Shown here in pieces: positions 7,872 through 16,994 of a stretch of DNA of 64,000 nt. The notes beneath the pieces are model-generated. The model saw only the letters and a program-made list of their open reading frames with translations, was not told the DNA's origin and ran no database searches. Position 1 is the first letter of the stretch. Every line of letters begins with the position of its first letter. The DNA is from an uncultured Acidobacteriia bacterium (GTDB lineage: Bacteria; Acidobacteriota; Terriglobia; Bryobacterales; Bryobacteraceae), in contig CAIKMJ010000046.1 in assembly GCA_903828455.1 (NCBI GenBank), forward strand, positions 186,001-250,000, read 5' to 3'. Made by a program: the position numbers and the translations under genes.

Positions 7872-10871
7872 CTACTGCAGCGCAACCGTGACCGTGTTGG
7901 ACACCACCGGCGGCCCTCCGGTCGGCGGCGTGATCGTAATCGTCACCGGCACCGCATTGCCCGCCGGAGCATTCGCCGGCACCGGCACGTTCACCTGATA
8001 CAAAGCCACCAGCGTCGGCGTCAGTCCCGCAAACAGCGCCGGTACCGTCACTCCGCCGATCGTCGCCGTCACCGTACCCGTGGTCTTATACAGCACGGTT
8101 GACGAAGCCGCCGCTCCGTCCGCCGGCGCCGGCTGGCCGCTCGCGCTCGTCACCGGACCCAGTCCCGTGCAGTAAATCAGCAGGTAATCCGTGCCACGTT
8201 TCGCCGGAGCAAAACCGTTCCCCGCCGGCCCCGCCAGCAGCGCGGTATTCGCAATCCCCACAATCCCCTGTCCCGATCCCGACGCATTGTACGTAAAGAT
8301 GCCCGGCTGCAGCGCCACCACCGACAGCGTTCCCAGCAACGCCGTCGCTCCGTTGCGAATGATCCGCAGCGCGTAGCTCGAACCCGGCGCCAAAGTCTGC
8401 GGCACAATCGCATTCACCTGCCCTGACGACACATACGCCAGCGGCATCGCCACACCGCCCAGCGTCAGCTGGATGCCCCCCAGTGTCGTCGGCAGCGGGA
8501 TGTTGCTGTTGATGACCGGACTTCCGGTCATGAAGCCGGATCCGTATATCGCAATGTAACTTCCGGGCGTCACCACCTGCGACGCCGCGCTCCCGCCGGC
8601 GGCGCCGTTCACCACCCCGGTCACCGCCGGAGCCGGAACCGTCACCGTCACGGCCAACGTCGCGCTGCCCGCACCGAAGCTCGCATCGCCACTGTACGAT
8701 GCCGTGATCGCATTGCCTCCGGTCGCCAGACTCGCCGCCTGCACCGTCAGCGTCGCCGTCGCCTTCCCCGCCGCGCCGCTAACCGAAGAAACACCCAGTT
8801 GCGTCGTACCCGCCGACCACGTCACCGTTCCCGTCGGTGTCTGTGGCGTCGCGCCACTCTGGGCAGTGCCGCCGCTCAGCGTCGCCGTCAGCAGCGTGCT
8901 CCCGGTCGTCACTACGCTCTGCGGGCTCGCCGTCAGCGTCAGGGTTGCCGCCGGCTTCGTCACCGCCTGGCCCCATCCCGTCACCAGATTGAAAGCGTCC
9001 ACCGAACCGAGTCCCGTCGCCAGATCGTAGCCCGGCGCGGCATTGAAGCCAATCGGTGCCGGGTTACAGCCTTTCGCTCGCGGCGGGCACGGATTTACCG
9101 TGTTGTTCCCCGTCGTCACATCGTGAAATGCATTCCCCGCGGCAGCCGCCATCGCGTAGAGGCGCGGATTCACGTTGCCCATCCCCGCCGTCTTCTGCAG
9201 CCCGTTGGCCACCTGATATTGATTCAGAAGCGTCACCAGTCCCGCAAACAACGGCGCCGCTGCCGACGTTCCGCCCAGTATCTGCAGGCACGGCGGAGTG
9301 GCCGTAGCGCTCACCGCGCACGATCCGCTGCCACCGCTGGTATCGCTCGAATAAATCAGATAGCCGTCATGATCCGCCGACGCCGAAAAAGCGATATCGG
9401 GAACATCCCGCGCGCCGTCGGCCGGAACCCCGCTGCCGGTCTGCCACACCGGCTTCGTAAAGAAAGTGCTTGCCCCGCCCCCGCCGGAGGCCGGTGAACC
9501 CGCCGTCCCGCTGTCATTCCACGCCGTCTCCGGAATCCACGAAAGAGCCGAAGCAAGGTTCGCGGTGTTCGCCGCCGCCCAGTAATTTCCGCTGCCTTCC
9601 GCCAGTTCGGTGCCGCCCACGCTGGTGACCTCCGGGATAGTGCCCGGTTCATCCACCGAAAGCGGTGCTGCCGTCTTGATTGTGGGATCGTAACAATCGG
9701 CGGCGCCGGAATCGCCCGCCGCCGCGATCCACGTGATGCCGAGCGCGTTACCTTTTTGCGCAAGGCTGCGGTCGCTCGCCGCATACACGGTGCCCACCGT
9801 CGCTTCGCACGCGCCGTAGCTCGTGCTCACCACCGGCGCCAGATTGTTGTCGATCGCATACGTGATCGCATCCACCACGTTGTACGAATACACAAACACA
9901 ACCTGTGCCCCGCGCGCCACCCCGCCCACCGTTTCGATATCGAGGTCCGATTCGCCTTCGTCTCCGGGGCTGATTCCCGGGTCCCGCAAACCCGGCACCA
10001 GCACCGTCTGCGGAACGTTGGCTGCCAGACCGAAACACGTCCGGAACGCCGCAATATCCGCCGGCACAATCTGCGACTGCCCCACGATCGCCACCTTTTG
10101 CCCGGTTCCGTCAATCCCCTTGGCGTAGAGCGCCTTCACGTCGTAAATCGTCGCGATGTCGTCGGGAACAATCTGCGGCTCGCCGGTCGCCGGTGCGCAC
10201 CCGTTCGCACTGCTCGTTGCGGGCGCAGTGAAATGCGGCGACAAATCAGCCTCTCGGCGCGGCGTCAGGCGTATGGCATGGGGCTTCAGCCGGAAATCGT
10301 GCAGCCCGCGGATCGAGCTCACCACCCCGCCCAGTGCCGCCGGTACCGATGGCTCCGTCGCATTGGCGTAGTGCGTCGTCCCCTCCGCCGCATACCGGTG
10401 GATCTCGGTGCGAAACGCCTTTTCCACCTGACCCGCCGTGCCGCTGAAGACCACATGATTCCGCCCGCGCGCCACCGAAACAATCCGCAGCCCCTCGCCT
10501 TCCAGCCATGCCTGAACGCGGCTCAGATCCGCCGCCGAAAGTCCGAAGCGGTCCGCATAAGCCTCCGGCGTCAGCCAGCCATGATAATCGGGCGATGAAG
10601 GATCCTGCTGCCTTGCCAGCAGCGCGTCCAGCTCCGCCTGCTGCGCCGCGGAAGGAGCAAACGTCAGCGTCATCCCCTCCATCCGCATCGCCGCATCCGC
10701 GCGCCCCTGGTCGTTGCCCGCATTGGCCAGCGGATGAACGTGGCCGCCGAGTGAAACGCGACTCCCCGCGTCAATGCCCGCAATCCGGTCCCGTTGCCCG
10801 AAAAGATTCTGCGCTCCGGAGCAGAAAACACCCAAAATGATTGCTGCGGAAGCAACGCCCCGTCTGTTCAT
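7872..10871 (-). CDS. Secreted S53 (sedolisin/kumamolisin) peptidase with Ig-like and Solibacter C-terminal domains
   Basis: A 999-residue acid serine-carboxyl peptidase, probably extracellular. In order: signal peptide (residues 1-26), an activation pro-domain (QQDPSSPDYHGWLTPEAYA through HFTAP), and a catalytic domain with the Glu/Asp pair in GESDLDIETVGG, the oxyanion Asp in AAAGDSGAADC, and the nucleophile Ser in GGTSAAAPLFAGL. After GLGSVDAFNLVTGW comes a bacterial Ig-like domain (about residues 645-745, TLTASPQSVVTTGSTLLTAT). Then follows a module of about 230 residues beginning VTPGSYIAIYGSGF with AYVSSGQVNAIVP and LIYCTGLGPV; this resembles the Solibacter-type C-terminal domain (TIGR03437 family, by recall). 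It has its own promoter region of about 150 bp and is not in an obvious operon. Confidence 0.92.
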   Translation of the reverse strand: MNRRGVASAAIILGVFCSGAQNLFGQRDRIAGIDAGSRVSLGGHVHPLANAGNDQGRADAAMRMEGMTLTFAPSAAQQAELDALLARQQDPSSPDYHGWLTPEAYADRFGLSAADLSRVQAWLEGEGLRIVSVARGRNHVVFSGTAGQVEKAFRTEIHRYAAEGTTHYANATEPSVPAALGGVVSSIRGLHDFRLKPHAIRLTPRREADLSPHFTAPATSSANGCAPATGEPQIVPDDIATIYDVKALYAKGIDGTGQKVAIVGQSQIVPADIAAFRTCFGLAANVPQTVLVPGLRDPGISPGDEGESDLDIETVGGVARGAQVVFVYSYNVVDAITYAIDNNLAPVVSTSYGACEATVGTVYAASDRSLAQKGNALGITWIAAAGDSGAADCYDPTIKTAAPLSVDEPGTIPEVTSVGGTELAEGSGNYWAAANTANLASALSWIPETAWNDSGTAGSPASGGGGASTFFTKPVWQTGSGVPADGARDVPDIAFSASADHDGYLIYSSDTSGGSGSCAVSATATPPCLQILGGTSAAAPLFAGLVTLLNQYQVANGLQKTAGMGNVNPRLYAMAAAAGNAFHDVTTGNNTVNPCPPRAKGCNPAPIGFNAAPGYDLATGLGSVDAFNLVTGWGQAVTKPAATLTLTASPQSVVTTGSTLLTATLSGGTAQSGATPQTPTGTVTWSAGTTQLGVSSVSGAAGKATATLTVQAASLATGGNAITASYSGDASFGAGSATLAVTVTVPAPAVTGVVNGAAGGSAASQVVTPGSYIAIYGSGFMTGSPVINSNIPLPTTLGGIQLTLGGVAMPLAYVSSGQVNAIVPQTLAPGSSYALRIIRNGATALLGTLSVVALQPGIFTYNASGSGQGIVGIANTALLAGPAGNGFAPAKRGTDYLLIYCTGLGPVTSASGQPAPADGAAASSTVLYKTTGTVTATIGGVTVPALFAGLTPTLVALYQVNVPVPANAPAGNAVPVTITITPPTGGPPVVSNTVTVALQ

Positions 10872-11020
10872 GCGCCTCGCTCTTGGTTATGCCGACGGGC
10901 GCCCGCCCCGCTCGGTTTCGGATCGACTGCCATTATTCCAGTCAACCCGCGTCCCCGGAAGATGTTTCCGTGTCTTGATTTTAGAGTATTTTTCCGTGAG
11001 GCCGTCGCCCCGCAATGGCG

Positions 11021-12421
11021 CTACTCCGGCGGCAGATCGCCCAGATCTTCCGCTCGGTTTTCAAACTTCGTCATCGCGTGCAGGAACACCAGCGGCACCG
11101 TGCCGATCGGCCCGTTACGCTGCTTGGCCAGAATCAGCTCCGCGATTCCCCGCAAATCTTCCCGGTCCCGCTTATAAACTTCCTCGCGGAAGATGAACGA
11201 CACCAGATCGGCGTCCTGTTCGATCGAGCCCGATTCGCGCAGATCGCTCAGCTGCGGCCGGTGATCGCCCACACGCGTTTCCGTCGCACGGCTCAGCTGC
11301 GAAAGCACCAGGAACGGACAGCTCATTTCCTTCGAAAGCAGCTTCATACCGCGCGACAGCTGGCTGACCTCCTGGTTGCGGTTCTCCACCCGCCCCCGCG
11401 TGCTCATCAGCTGCAGGTAGTCCACCACCACCAGCCCGAACGGCCGCCCCATCATCTGCTGCTGCCGCCGCAGCTTGGCATGCATATCCATCAGGTTCAC
11501 GCCCGCCGTGTCGTCGATGTATAGCGGCGCTTCCACCATCTGATTCGCTGCCTGCCGCAGCTTCTGCCGCTCCTGATCGTTCAGATACCCGGCGCGGAAC
11601 CGCTGGCTGTCCACCCGCGCCGCCGCGCACAACATACGCGTCAGCAGCGACTCCTGCGACATTTCGAGCGAAAAAATCGCCACCGGCAGCATCAGTTTCG
11701 ATGCCACATGCCAGCAAATGTTCAGCGCAAACGCCGTCTTCCCCATGGATGGCCGCGCCGCCAGAATAATCAGCTCGCCCGGATGCATCCCGCCCGTCAT
11801 TTCGTCGAGCTTCGTGAAGCCCGTCGTGATGCCCTTGATGCGCCGGCTCGGGTCCAGAAACGCGTTCAGCCCGCCTTCGTAGTTCTGGATGACCTCCAGC
11901 GGCGTCGCCAGCCCCCGCTCCTGCTTGCCCGATTCGCCGATTTTAAGAATCGTCTCCTCGGCGCCCGCCAGGATCGTGTCCGGGTCCTCCTCGCCCATCA
12001 GCGCCCGGTTCATCAGGTGCTGCGCGCCCACCGCGATCCGCCGCAGCGTCGCTTTATCCTTCACGATCTTGACGTACGCGTCGAGATTCGAAATCTGCGG
12101 CAGCCCGTCATCGAGCGAAACCAGGTAACTCAGCCCGTCCACCGACTCCAGTTCGCTGTAACGAAGCAGTTCGTTGGCCAGCGTCACCCGGTCGATCTTC
12201 TCGCCCCGTTCGTGCAGTTCATTCATCCGGATGAAGATCCGGCGGTGCTTCTCCAGCGCGAAATCGTCGTTGTTCAGTACACCGGCAATCTCAATGAACC
12301 GCGCATCGTCCAGCAGAATCGACCCAAGGATGAACTTCTCCGCGTCAAGGTTGACCGGAAGTCCTTTCTGCAAAACTACACTCTGGGTCGGCGACATGGC
12401 AGCGGAACTCACAATATCCAT
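11021..12421 (-). CDS. dnaB: Replicative DNA helicase DnaB
   Basis: Hexameric 5'-3' helicase of the replication fork. About 466 residues: an N-terminal DnaG-interaction domain (NLDAEKFILGSILLDDARF onward), then the RecA-like domain with Walker A ARPSMGKTAFALN, Walker B region LVVVDYLQLM, and the C-terminal QLSRATETRVGDHRPQLSDL and IEQDADLVSFIFREE motifs. The open frame extends upstream to 12658 but that extension is unlike DnaB. ATG 12421 (MDIVSSAA) or ATG 12397 (MSPTQSVV) are the plausible starts; the first is used here. The intergenic region upstream has two near-consensus DnaA boxes and is shared with the divergent TonB receptor gene. Confidence 0.94.
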   Translation of the reverse strand: MDIVSSAAMSPTQSVVLQKGLPVNLDAEKFILGSILLDDARFIEIAGVLNNDDFALEKHRRIFIRMNELHERGEKIDRVTLANELLRYSELESVDGLSYLVSLDDGLPQISNLDAYVKIVKDKATLRRIAVGAQHLMNRALMGEEDPDTILAGAEETILKIGESGKQERGLATPLEVIQNYEGGLNAFLDPSRRIKGITTGFTKLDEMTGGMHPGELIILAARPSMGKTAFALNICWHVASKLMLPVAIFSLEMSQESLLTRMLCAAARVDSQRFRAGYLNDQERQKLRQAANQMVEAPLYIDDTAGVNLMDMHAKLRRQQQMMGRPFGLVVVDYLQLMSTRGRVENRNQEVSQLSRGMKLLSKEMSCPFLVLSQLSRATETRVGDHRPQLSDLRESGSIEQDADLVSFIFREEVYKRDREDLRGIAELILAKQRNGPIGTVPLVFLHAMTKFENRAEDLGDLPPE

Positions 12422-12514
12422 CTCAGCCTGCGGATTACAACGTTGAAAATCGTTTTTCCGCGGTGGACGCCCGAACGCCCGGCCAGCAGCCCTTCCGGCT
12501 CCGAGCCACGCCGT

Positions 12515-12544
12515 TTTTCCACAGGCCGCGCGACGATATCCACA
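12515..12544. promoter_or_regulatory. Pair of DnaA-box-like 9-mers upstream of dnaB
   Basis: TTTTCCACA at 12515-12523 and ATATCCACA at 12536-12544 each match the DnaA box TTATCCACA at 8 of 9 positions, are in the same orientation, and are 21 bp apart start to start, about two helical turns. They lie about 95-125 bp upstream of the dnaB start in the shared divergent promoter region. A regulatory role for DnaA is inferred only. Confidence 0.4.
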
Positions 12545-12636
12545 AGAACATCCTAGCGCGAAAATGTTCCGGCCCGCCCCTGCGGTTGATCCTACCTGCC
12601 CCGCGCCACGGGAAATGTTAGTTTGGATACATACCC

Positions 12637-14448
12637 ATGAAATTTTGGCTCCTTGCACCCGCTTTCGCGGGCCTTCTCTGCGCGCAACAAACTACACCCG
12701 TCCAGCCGGCCGAAAGCATCGTGGTCACCGGCACCGTCGAGCCCGTCGCTCTGGCCGAAACCAACCGCGACATCTCCGTCCTCTCGCTTCCCGAAAAGGA
12801 ACTGCCGCTCTGGAACTCCTGGTTCAGCCTCCTCCAGCTCGACCCCGCGCTCGACCTCCAGCAGCGCGCCCCCGGCGGCTTCATGGGCGACCTCTCCATC
12901 CGCGGCGGCTCCTTCGGCCAGACCCTCGTCCTGCTCAACGGCATGCGCGTCAACAACGTTCAGACCGGCCACTTCAACCTTGACCTGCCCGTCCCGCTCG
13001 AAACCATCACCAGCATCGAAGCGCTCAAGGGCGCCGGCTCCACGCTCTACGGTTCGGACGCCATCGGCGGCGTCGTCAACGTCCGCACCGCCGCCCCGCA
13101 AGCGACCGAACTCCGCCTCCTCGGCGGCGCAGGCAACTTCGGCTTCAATCAGGAACACGCCATCGCCGACATCGTCCGCCAGTCCTGGTCGCAGGAATTC
13201 GCCTTCGCCCGCGACTTCTCCACCGGCTTCATCCCCGATCGCGACTACCGCAACCTCGCCCTCAGCTCTCTCAGTACTCTGAAAACCCGCCTCGGCGCTA
13301 CCAGCCTGCTCCTCGCCCTCAGCGACCGCCCCTACGGCGCCAATCAGTTCTACGGCCCCTATCCGGCCTGGGAGCGCATCAAAACCTGGTATCTCGGCGC
13401 CCATCAGGACCTCGGCGAAAACACCCAGGCCGACTTCTCCTACCGCCGCCACACCGACCTCTTCGTGCTCTTCCGCTACCAGCCCTCCATCTACCTGAAC
13501 CGCCACATCGACGACAGCTTCCAGGGCGACCTCCGCCGCCACGACAAACTCCCCGTCCCCGGCATCCTCAGCTACGGCGTCGAAGGCCTCGCCGAATCCA
13601 TCACCAGCACCAACCTCGGCATCCACCAGCGCAAACGCGCCTCCGGCTACGTGATGTACGAACTGCGCTCCGCCAAACGTTACTCTCTCTCCGCCGGCAT
13701 CCGCGAGGAGCTGTACGGAGCCCACCAGGTCGCCACCAGCCCCACGCTCAGCGGCGCCGCCTGGCTCACCGGCCGCATCAAACTGCGCGCCTCCGCCAGC
13801 CGCGCCTTCCGCCTGCCGAGCTTCACAGATCTCTATTATTCCGATCCCTCCGACCTCGGCAACCCCAACCTCAAGCCGGAAAGCGCCACCAGCTACGAAG
13901 GCGGCGCCGACGCCTACCTGCACAACAACGTGCATGCCTCCGTCACCGTCTTCCATCGGCGCAGCACCAACGGCATTGACTACGTTCGCCCCACCGGCAC
14001 CACCGTCTGGAAGGCCACCAACTTCGACGAACTTCACTTCACCGGCGTCGAAGCCTCCACCGTGTGGGACATCACCCCCGGCGAGCGCCTCACCGTCAGC
14101 TTCAGCGCCCTCCATGGCGTCGATGCCAACAACCTGCAGCTGCAGCAGAGCAAATACACGTTCAACTACCCGGTGCAGAGCGGCGTCATCGCCTGGAGCG
14201 GCAAGATCGCGCGCGGCCCGGTGATGCAGAACATCATCGCCCGCACCCGCTTAGGCGTGTTGAATCGCCTGACGCAGAATCCCTACGCGCTTTGGGATGT
14301 CTCGGCCGGCTACACCGCGGGCCGAGTTCGCCCGTTCATTCAGCTCTCGAACCTGAGCAACACGTCGTATCAGGAAATTCAGGGAGTCGTGATGCCCGGC
14401 CGTTCCATCGTCGGCGGCGCGGAGTTCTATCTGTTCGGCGGGAAGTAA
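12637..14448 (+). CDS. TonB-dependent outer-membrane receptor, BtuB/FepA-like
   Basis: A 603-residue ligand-gated outer-membrane barrel. It has a signal peptide (residues 1-18, ending LLCAQQ), a TonB-box-like start (ESIVVTGTVEPV), a plug domain with the hallmark LSIRGGSFGQTLVLLNGMRV and ALKGAGSTLYGSDAIGGVVN, and a beta-barrel ending in YEIQGVVMPGRSIVGGAEFYLF; the terminal aromatic is two residues from the end. The length is close to vitamin B12 receptors, but the ligand cannot be read from the sequence and no clear cobalamin riboswitch precedes it. It is not of the large Oar-like, carboxypeptidase-domain type common in acidobacteria. It is divergent from dnaB and convergent with ispF. Confidence 0.9.
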   Translation: MKFWLLAPAFAGLLCAQQTTPVQPAESIVVTGTVEPVALAETNRDISVLSLPEKELPLWNSWFSLLQLDPALDLQQRAPGGFMGDLSIRGGSFGQTLVLLNGMRVNNVQTGHFNLDLPVPLETITSIEALKGAGSTLYGSDAIGGVVNVRTAAPQATELRLLGGAGNFGFNQEHAIADIVRQSWSQEFAFARDFSTGFIPDRDYRNLALSSLSTLKTRLGATSLLLALSDRPYGANQFYGPYPAWERIKTWYLGAHQDLGENTQADFSYRRHTDLFVLFRYQPSIYLNRHIDDSFQGDLRRHDKLPVPGILSYGVEGLAESITSTNLGIHQRKRASGYVMYELRSAKRYSLSAGIREELYGAHQVATSPTLSGAAWLTGRIKLRASASRAFRLPSFTDLYYSDPSDLGNPNLKPESATSYEGGADAYLHNNVHASVTVFHRRSTNGIDYVRPTGTTVWKATNFDELHFTGVEASTVWDITPGERLTVSFSALHGVDANNLQLQQSKYTFNYPVQSGVIAWSGKIARGPVMQNIIARTRLGVLNRLTQNPYALWDVSAGYTAGRVRPFIQLSNLSNTSYQEIQGVVMPGRSIVGGAEFYLFGGK

Positions 14449-14461
14449 AGGCAGCCACACC

Positions 14462-14486
14462 GCGGAGCCGAATCGTTCGGCTCCGC
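14462..14486. terminator. Bidirectional hairpin between TonB receptor gene and ispF
   Basis: GCGGAGCCGAA (14462-14472) pairs with TTCGGCTCCGC (14476-14486) around a 3-base loop, an 11-bp perfect stem in the gap between two convergent genes. No strong T-run flanks it, so termination strength is uncertain. Confidence 0.6.
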
Positions 14487-14972
14487 CTAAATCGTACTCT
14501 CGAGCAGCGCCACGGCCTGCGCCTCCGCCGACCGCCCCTCGCCCACCGGCCCCATCTTCTCCGCCGTCTTGAACTTCACCGATACCTTCGCCACCGCGAT
14601 CCCCATCGTATTCGCCAGCGACTCCCGCATGGCCTCGCGATAATCTTTCAGCTTCGGCCGCTCCAGAATCACCGTCGTATCCACGTTCACGATCCGGTAA
14701 CCGGCCGCCTGCGCCAGCCCCACCACGTGCCGCAGAAAATCCAGGCTGTTCGTGCCCTTCCACTTCGGGTCGGTATCCGGGAAATGCATCCCGATGTCGC
14801 CCATCGCCAGCGCCCCCAGCAGCGCATCCGTCACCGCGTGCGCCAGCACGTCGGCGTCGGAATGTCCGTCCAGCCCGAACTCGCTCGGCACCGTCACGCC
14901 GCCCAGAATCAGCGGACGCCCCACCGCAATCCGGTGGACGTCCCACCCCTGCCCGATCCGAAACGCGTTCAC
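14487..14972 (-). CDS. ispF: 2-C-methyl-D-erythritol 2,4-cyclodiphosphate synthase
   Basis: Converts CDP-methylerythritol 2-phosphate to the cyclic diphosphate in the non-mevalonate isoprenoid pathway. The 161-residue protein has the metal site GWDVHR (Asp and His near residues 10-12) and the second metal His in GHSDADVLAHAVTDALLGA, plus GDIGMHFPDTDPKWKG and the C-terminal VKFKTAEKMGPVGEG. The size is standard. Its ATG overlaps the ispD stop by 4 bases (ATGA), so the two are translationally coupled. Confidence 0.96.
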   Translation of the reverse strand: MNAFRIGQGWDVHRIAVGRPLILGGVTVPSEFGLDGHSDADVLAHAVTDALLGALAMGDIGMHFPDTDPKWKGTNSLDFLRHVVGLAQAAGYRIVNVDTTVILERPKLKDYREAMRESLANTMGIAVAKVSVKFKTAEKMGPVGEGRSAEAQAVALLESTI

Positions 14973-15709
14973 CGGCGCGCCGTCTCCTGCTCGAAGAACA
15001 GCCGCGCCAGATCCATATCGCCCGGCCGCGTGATCTTGATGTTGCGCTCGCTGCCCAGCACCACGCTGATCTCCACCTGCTCCAGCCGCTCCACCAGGCT
15101 CGATTCGTCCGTGCCCGTGAAATTGTCCCGCCGCGCCGCTTCGAACGCCCGCTCCAGCACGTCGTAGCGGAACACCTGCGGCGTCTGCGCCAGAATCAGC
15201 CGTTCGCGCGAGATCGTCGCCCGCACCTTCGCGCCGCCCGCCTGCGCGCCGCTCACCTGCTTCACCGTATCCACCGGAACGATGCCGACAATCGCCCCGC
15301 CCGTCACCGCCGCCTCTTCCACCACGCGACGGATCGTTTCGAGATCGATAAACGGCCGCACCGCGTCATGCACCGCAACCACGTCCGTATCCGGATCGAG
15401 CGCCGCAAACGCCTTCTCCACCGATTGCTGCCGCGTCTCGCCGCCTTCCACCACCCGCAGCGCCCCCAGCAGCCCCCGGCCTTCCTTCGCCAGCATCTCT
15501 TCCACGTGCGGAATCTCTTCCTCCCGCACCGCGACCACAATATCGTGTACCAGCGGCGACGCCACGAACTTCCGCACCGTATGCACCAGAATCGGCGCGC
15601 CCTCCAGCAGCATGAACTGCTTCTTGCTCGTTCCCGCGCTCTCCGACGAAGCGCCCTTCTGCATCCGGGTACCGAGACCGGCAGCCGGCAGGATCACTGC
15701 AACTTTCAC
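14969..15709 (-). CDS. ispD: 2-C-methyl-D-erythritol 4-phosphate cytidylyltransferase
   Basis: Transfers CMP to methylerythritol 4-phosphate, the step two before IspF. 246 residues with the nucleotidyltransferase start ILPAAGLGTRM, the motif VEGGETRQQSVEKA, the HDAVRPFI motif, and RERLILAQTPQVFRYDVL. A loop with AGTSKKQFMLLEGAPILVHT follows the first motif as in the family. It lies directly downstream of the PIN/TRAM gene (2 bases apart) and overlaps ispF by 4 bases, forming a tight operon. Confidence 0.96.
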   Translation of the reverse strand: MKVAVILPAAGLGTRMQKGASSESAGTSKKQFMLLEGAPILVHTVRKFVASPLVHDIVVAVREEEIPHVEEMLAKEGRGLLGALRVVEGGETRQQSVEKAFAALDPDTDVVAVHDAVRPFIDLETIRRVVEEAAVTGGAIVGIVPVDTVKQVSGAQAGGAKVRATISRERLILAQTPQVFRYDVLERAFEAARRDNFTGTDESSLVERLEQVEISVVLGSERNIKITRPGDMDLARLFFEQETARR

Positions 15710-15711
15710 GA

Positions 15712-16815
15712 TTAGTTTTCTCCGAGTGCTTCTTCACGACGCGGCGCAGCCTCGCGCCGTTCCACGCCCGCCGCCACGGCCCCGGCGCCCACCGGACTCG
15801 CCGCATTCGCCATCGCATGCGCCGCCCGCTCGTCGTACTTGCCGAATATCATCTTCCCGGCCGTCGTCTGCAACACGCTCGTCACCGTGACATCGAGTGT
15901 TTTTGAGATCATGCGGCGCGCGTTGTCGACCACCACCATCGTACCGTCATCCAGATACGCCACTCCCTGGTTGTACTCTTTGCCTTCCTTCTGGATGAAC
16001 ACACGCATCAGCTCGCCCGGCAGCACAATCGGCTTCAGCGAATTCGCCAGCTCGTTGATGTTCAGCACTTCCACGCCCCGTACGTGCGCCACCTTATTCA
16101 GGTTGAAATCGTTCGTGATGATCTTGGCGTGATACAGCCGCGCCAGCTCGATCAGCTTCATGTCCACTTCCCGCACCTGCGGAAAATCCTCGCTGACGAT
16201 CTGCACCTTCACGTTGGTCATCTTCTGGATGCGCTGCAGCACGTCCAGCCCCCGCCGCCCCCGGTTGCGCTTCATCGAGTCCGCCGAATCCGCCACCATC
16301 TGCAGTTCATGCAGCACGAACTGCGGCACCACCAGCGTCCCGTCCAGAAATCCCGTATCCGCGATATCCGCAATTCGCCCGTCGATAATCACGCTCGTAT
16401 CGAGGATCTTCTGCCCCGGCTTCGCCGGCTCGCCCTCGCCCCCCGGCTCGCCGAACGCCGCCAGATTGAGCATCTCGCCCTTCTCCGCCCCGATCACCGC
16501 CCCGAAGTACGCCAGCATCACCAGCGAAATCACCTCTACCAGCCGCAGCGTCGGCGACGTGCTCGCTCCCAGCCGGTCCAGCACCAGACTCAGCAGCGCC
16601 GCGCACACCAGCCCCGCCGTCACTCCCGACGCCAGTCCGAAAAATCGCTTCAGGCTGATCCGCGCAATCCGCCGCTCCAGCACAATCGCCACCAGCGCGA
16701 TTCCCGCGCCCACGCCCGCCGCCACCGGAAACGGCACCGATTCAGGCCGAAAATACCCGGCCGCAACCGCCAGAATCAGAACAAAAAAACTACGAAATAT
16801 GATGAAGTCCAGCAT
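15712..16815 (-). CDS. Membrane-anchored PIN/TRAM-domain protein (YacL-like)
   Basis: About 367 residues. The N-terminal part has four predicted membrane helices (FIIFRSFFVLILAVAAGYF, GVGAGIALVAIVLE, GVTAGLVCAALLSLVLD, VISLVMLAYFGAVIGA). Then follows a PIN nuclease-fold domain starting KILDTSVIIDGRIADIA with acidic metal ligands (Asp in DTS, Asp in IITNDFNLN), and a TRAM-like nucleic-acid-binding tail (GVAYLDDGTMVVVDNARRM). The layout is that of YacL, which in Firmicutes also lies next to ispD-ispF. An upstream GTG at 16845 is in frame; ATG 16815 is preferred because AAGAAGG lies about 11 bases before it. Its RNA target is unknown. Confidence 0.88.
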   Translation of the reverse strand: MLDFIIFRSFFVLILAVAAGYFRPESVPFPVAAGVGAGIALVAIVLERRIARISLKRFFGLASGVTAGLVCAALLSLVLDRLGASTSPTLRLVEVISLVMLAYFGAVIGAEKGEMLNLAAFGEPGGEGEPAKPGQKILDTSVIIDGRIADIADTGFLDGTLVVPQFVLHELQMVADSADSMKRNRGRRGLDVLQRIQKMTNVKVQIVSEDFPQVREVDMKLIELARLYHAKIITNDFNLNKVAHVRGVEVLNINELANSLKPIVLPGELMRVFIQKEGKEYNQGVAYLDDGTMVVVDNARRMISKTLDVTVTSVLQTTAGKMIFGKYDERAAHAMANAASPVGAGAVAAGVERREAAPRREEALGEN

Positions 16816-16994
16816 CGTTTTCGCGCCCTTCTTTGCGCGCGACACCCAGAATTGCCACTACTGGTTATGAATACAGCGTGCCGAGATTCTATCATCCTGC
16901 AATCGGACACCGCGCAGCAATATAACTTTGGTGAACCGTCAGGACATTGGTGAACAGCCAGGCCGTCCGAACCGGAAGCCGGAACCCCGCCCTC

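Noticed and set aside
12545-12636. Cobalamin riboswitch before the TonB receptor
   Set aside because: A short CTGCCCCGCGCCACGG stretch looks like part of one, but the order, length and B12 box are missing.
12592-14115. 507-codon minus-strand ORF
   Set aside because: Antisense shadow of the TonB receptor, with Gly/Ala/Glu-rich composition and no motif.
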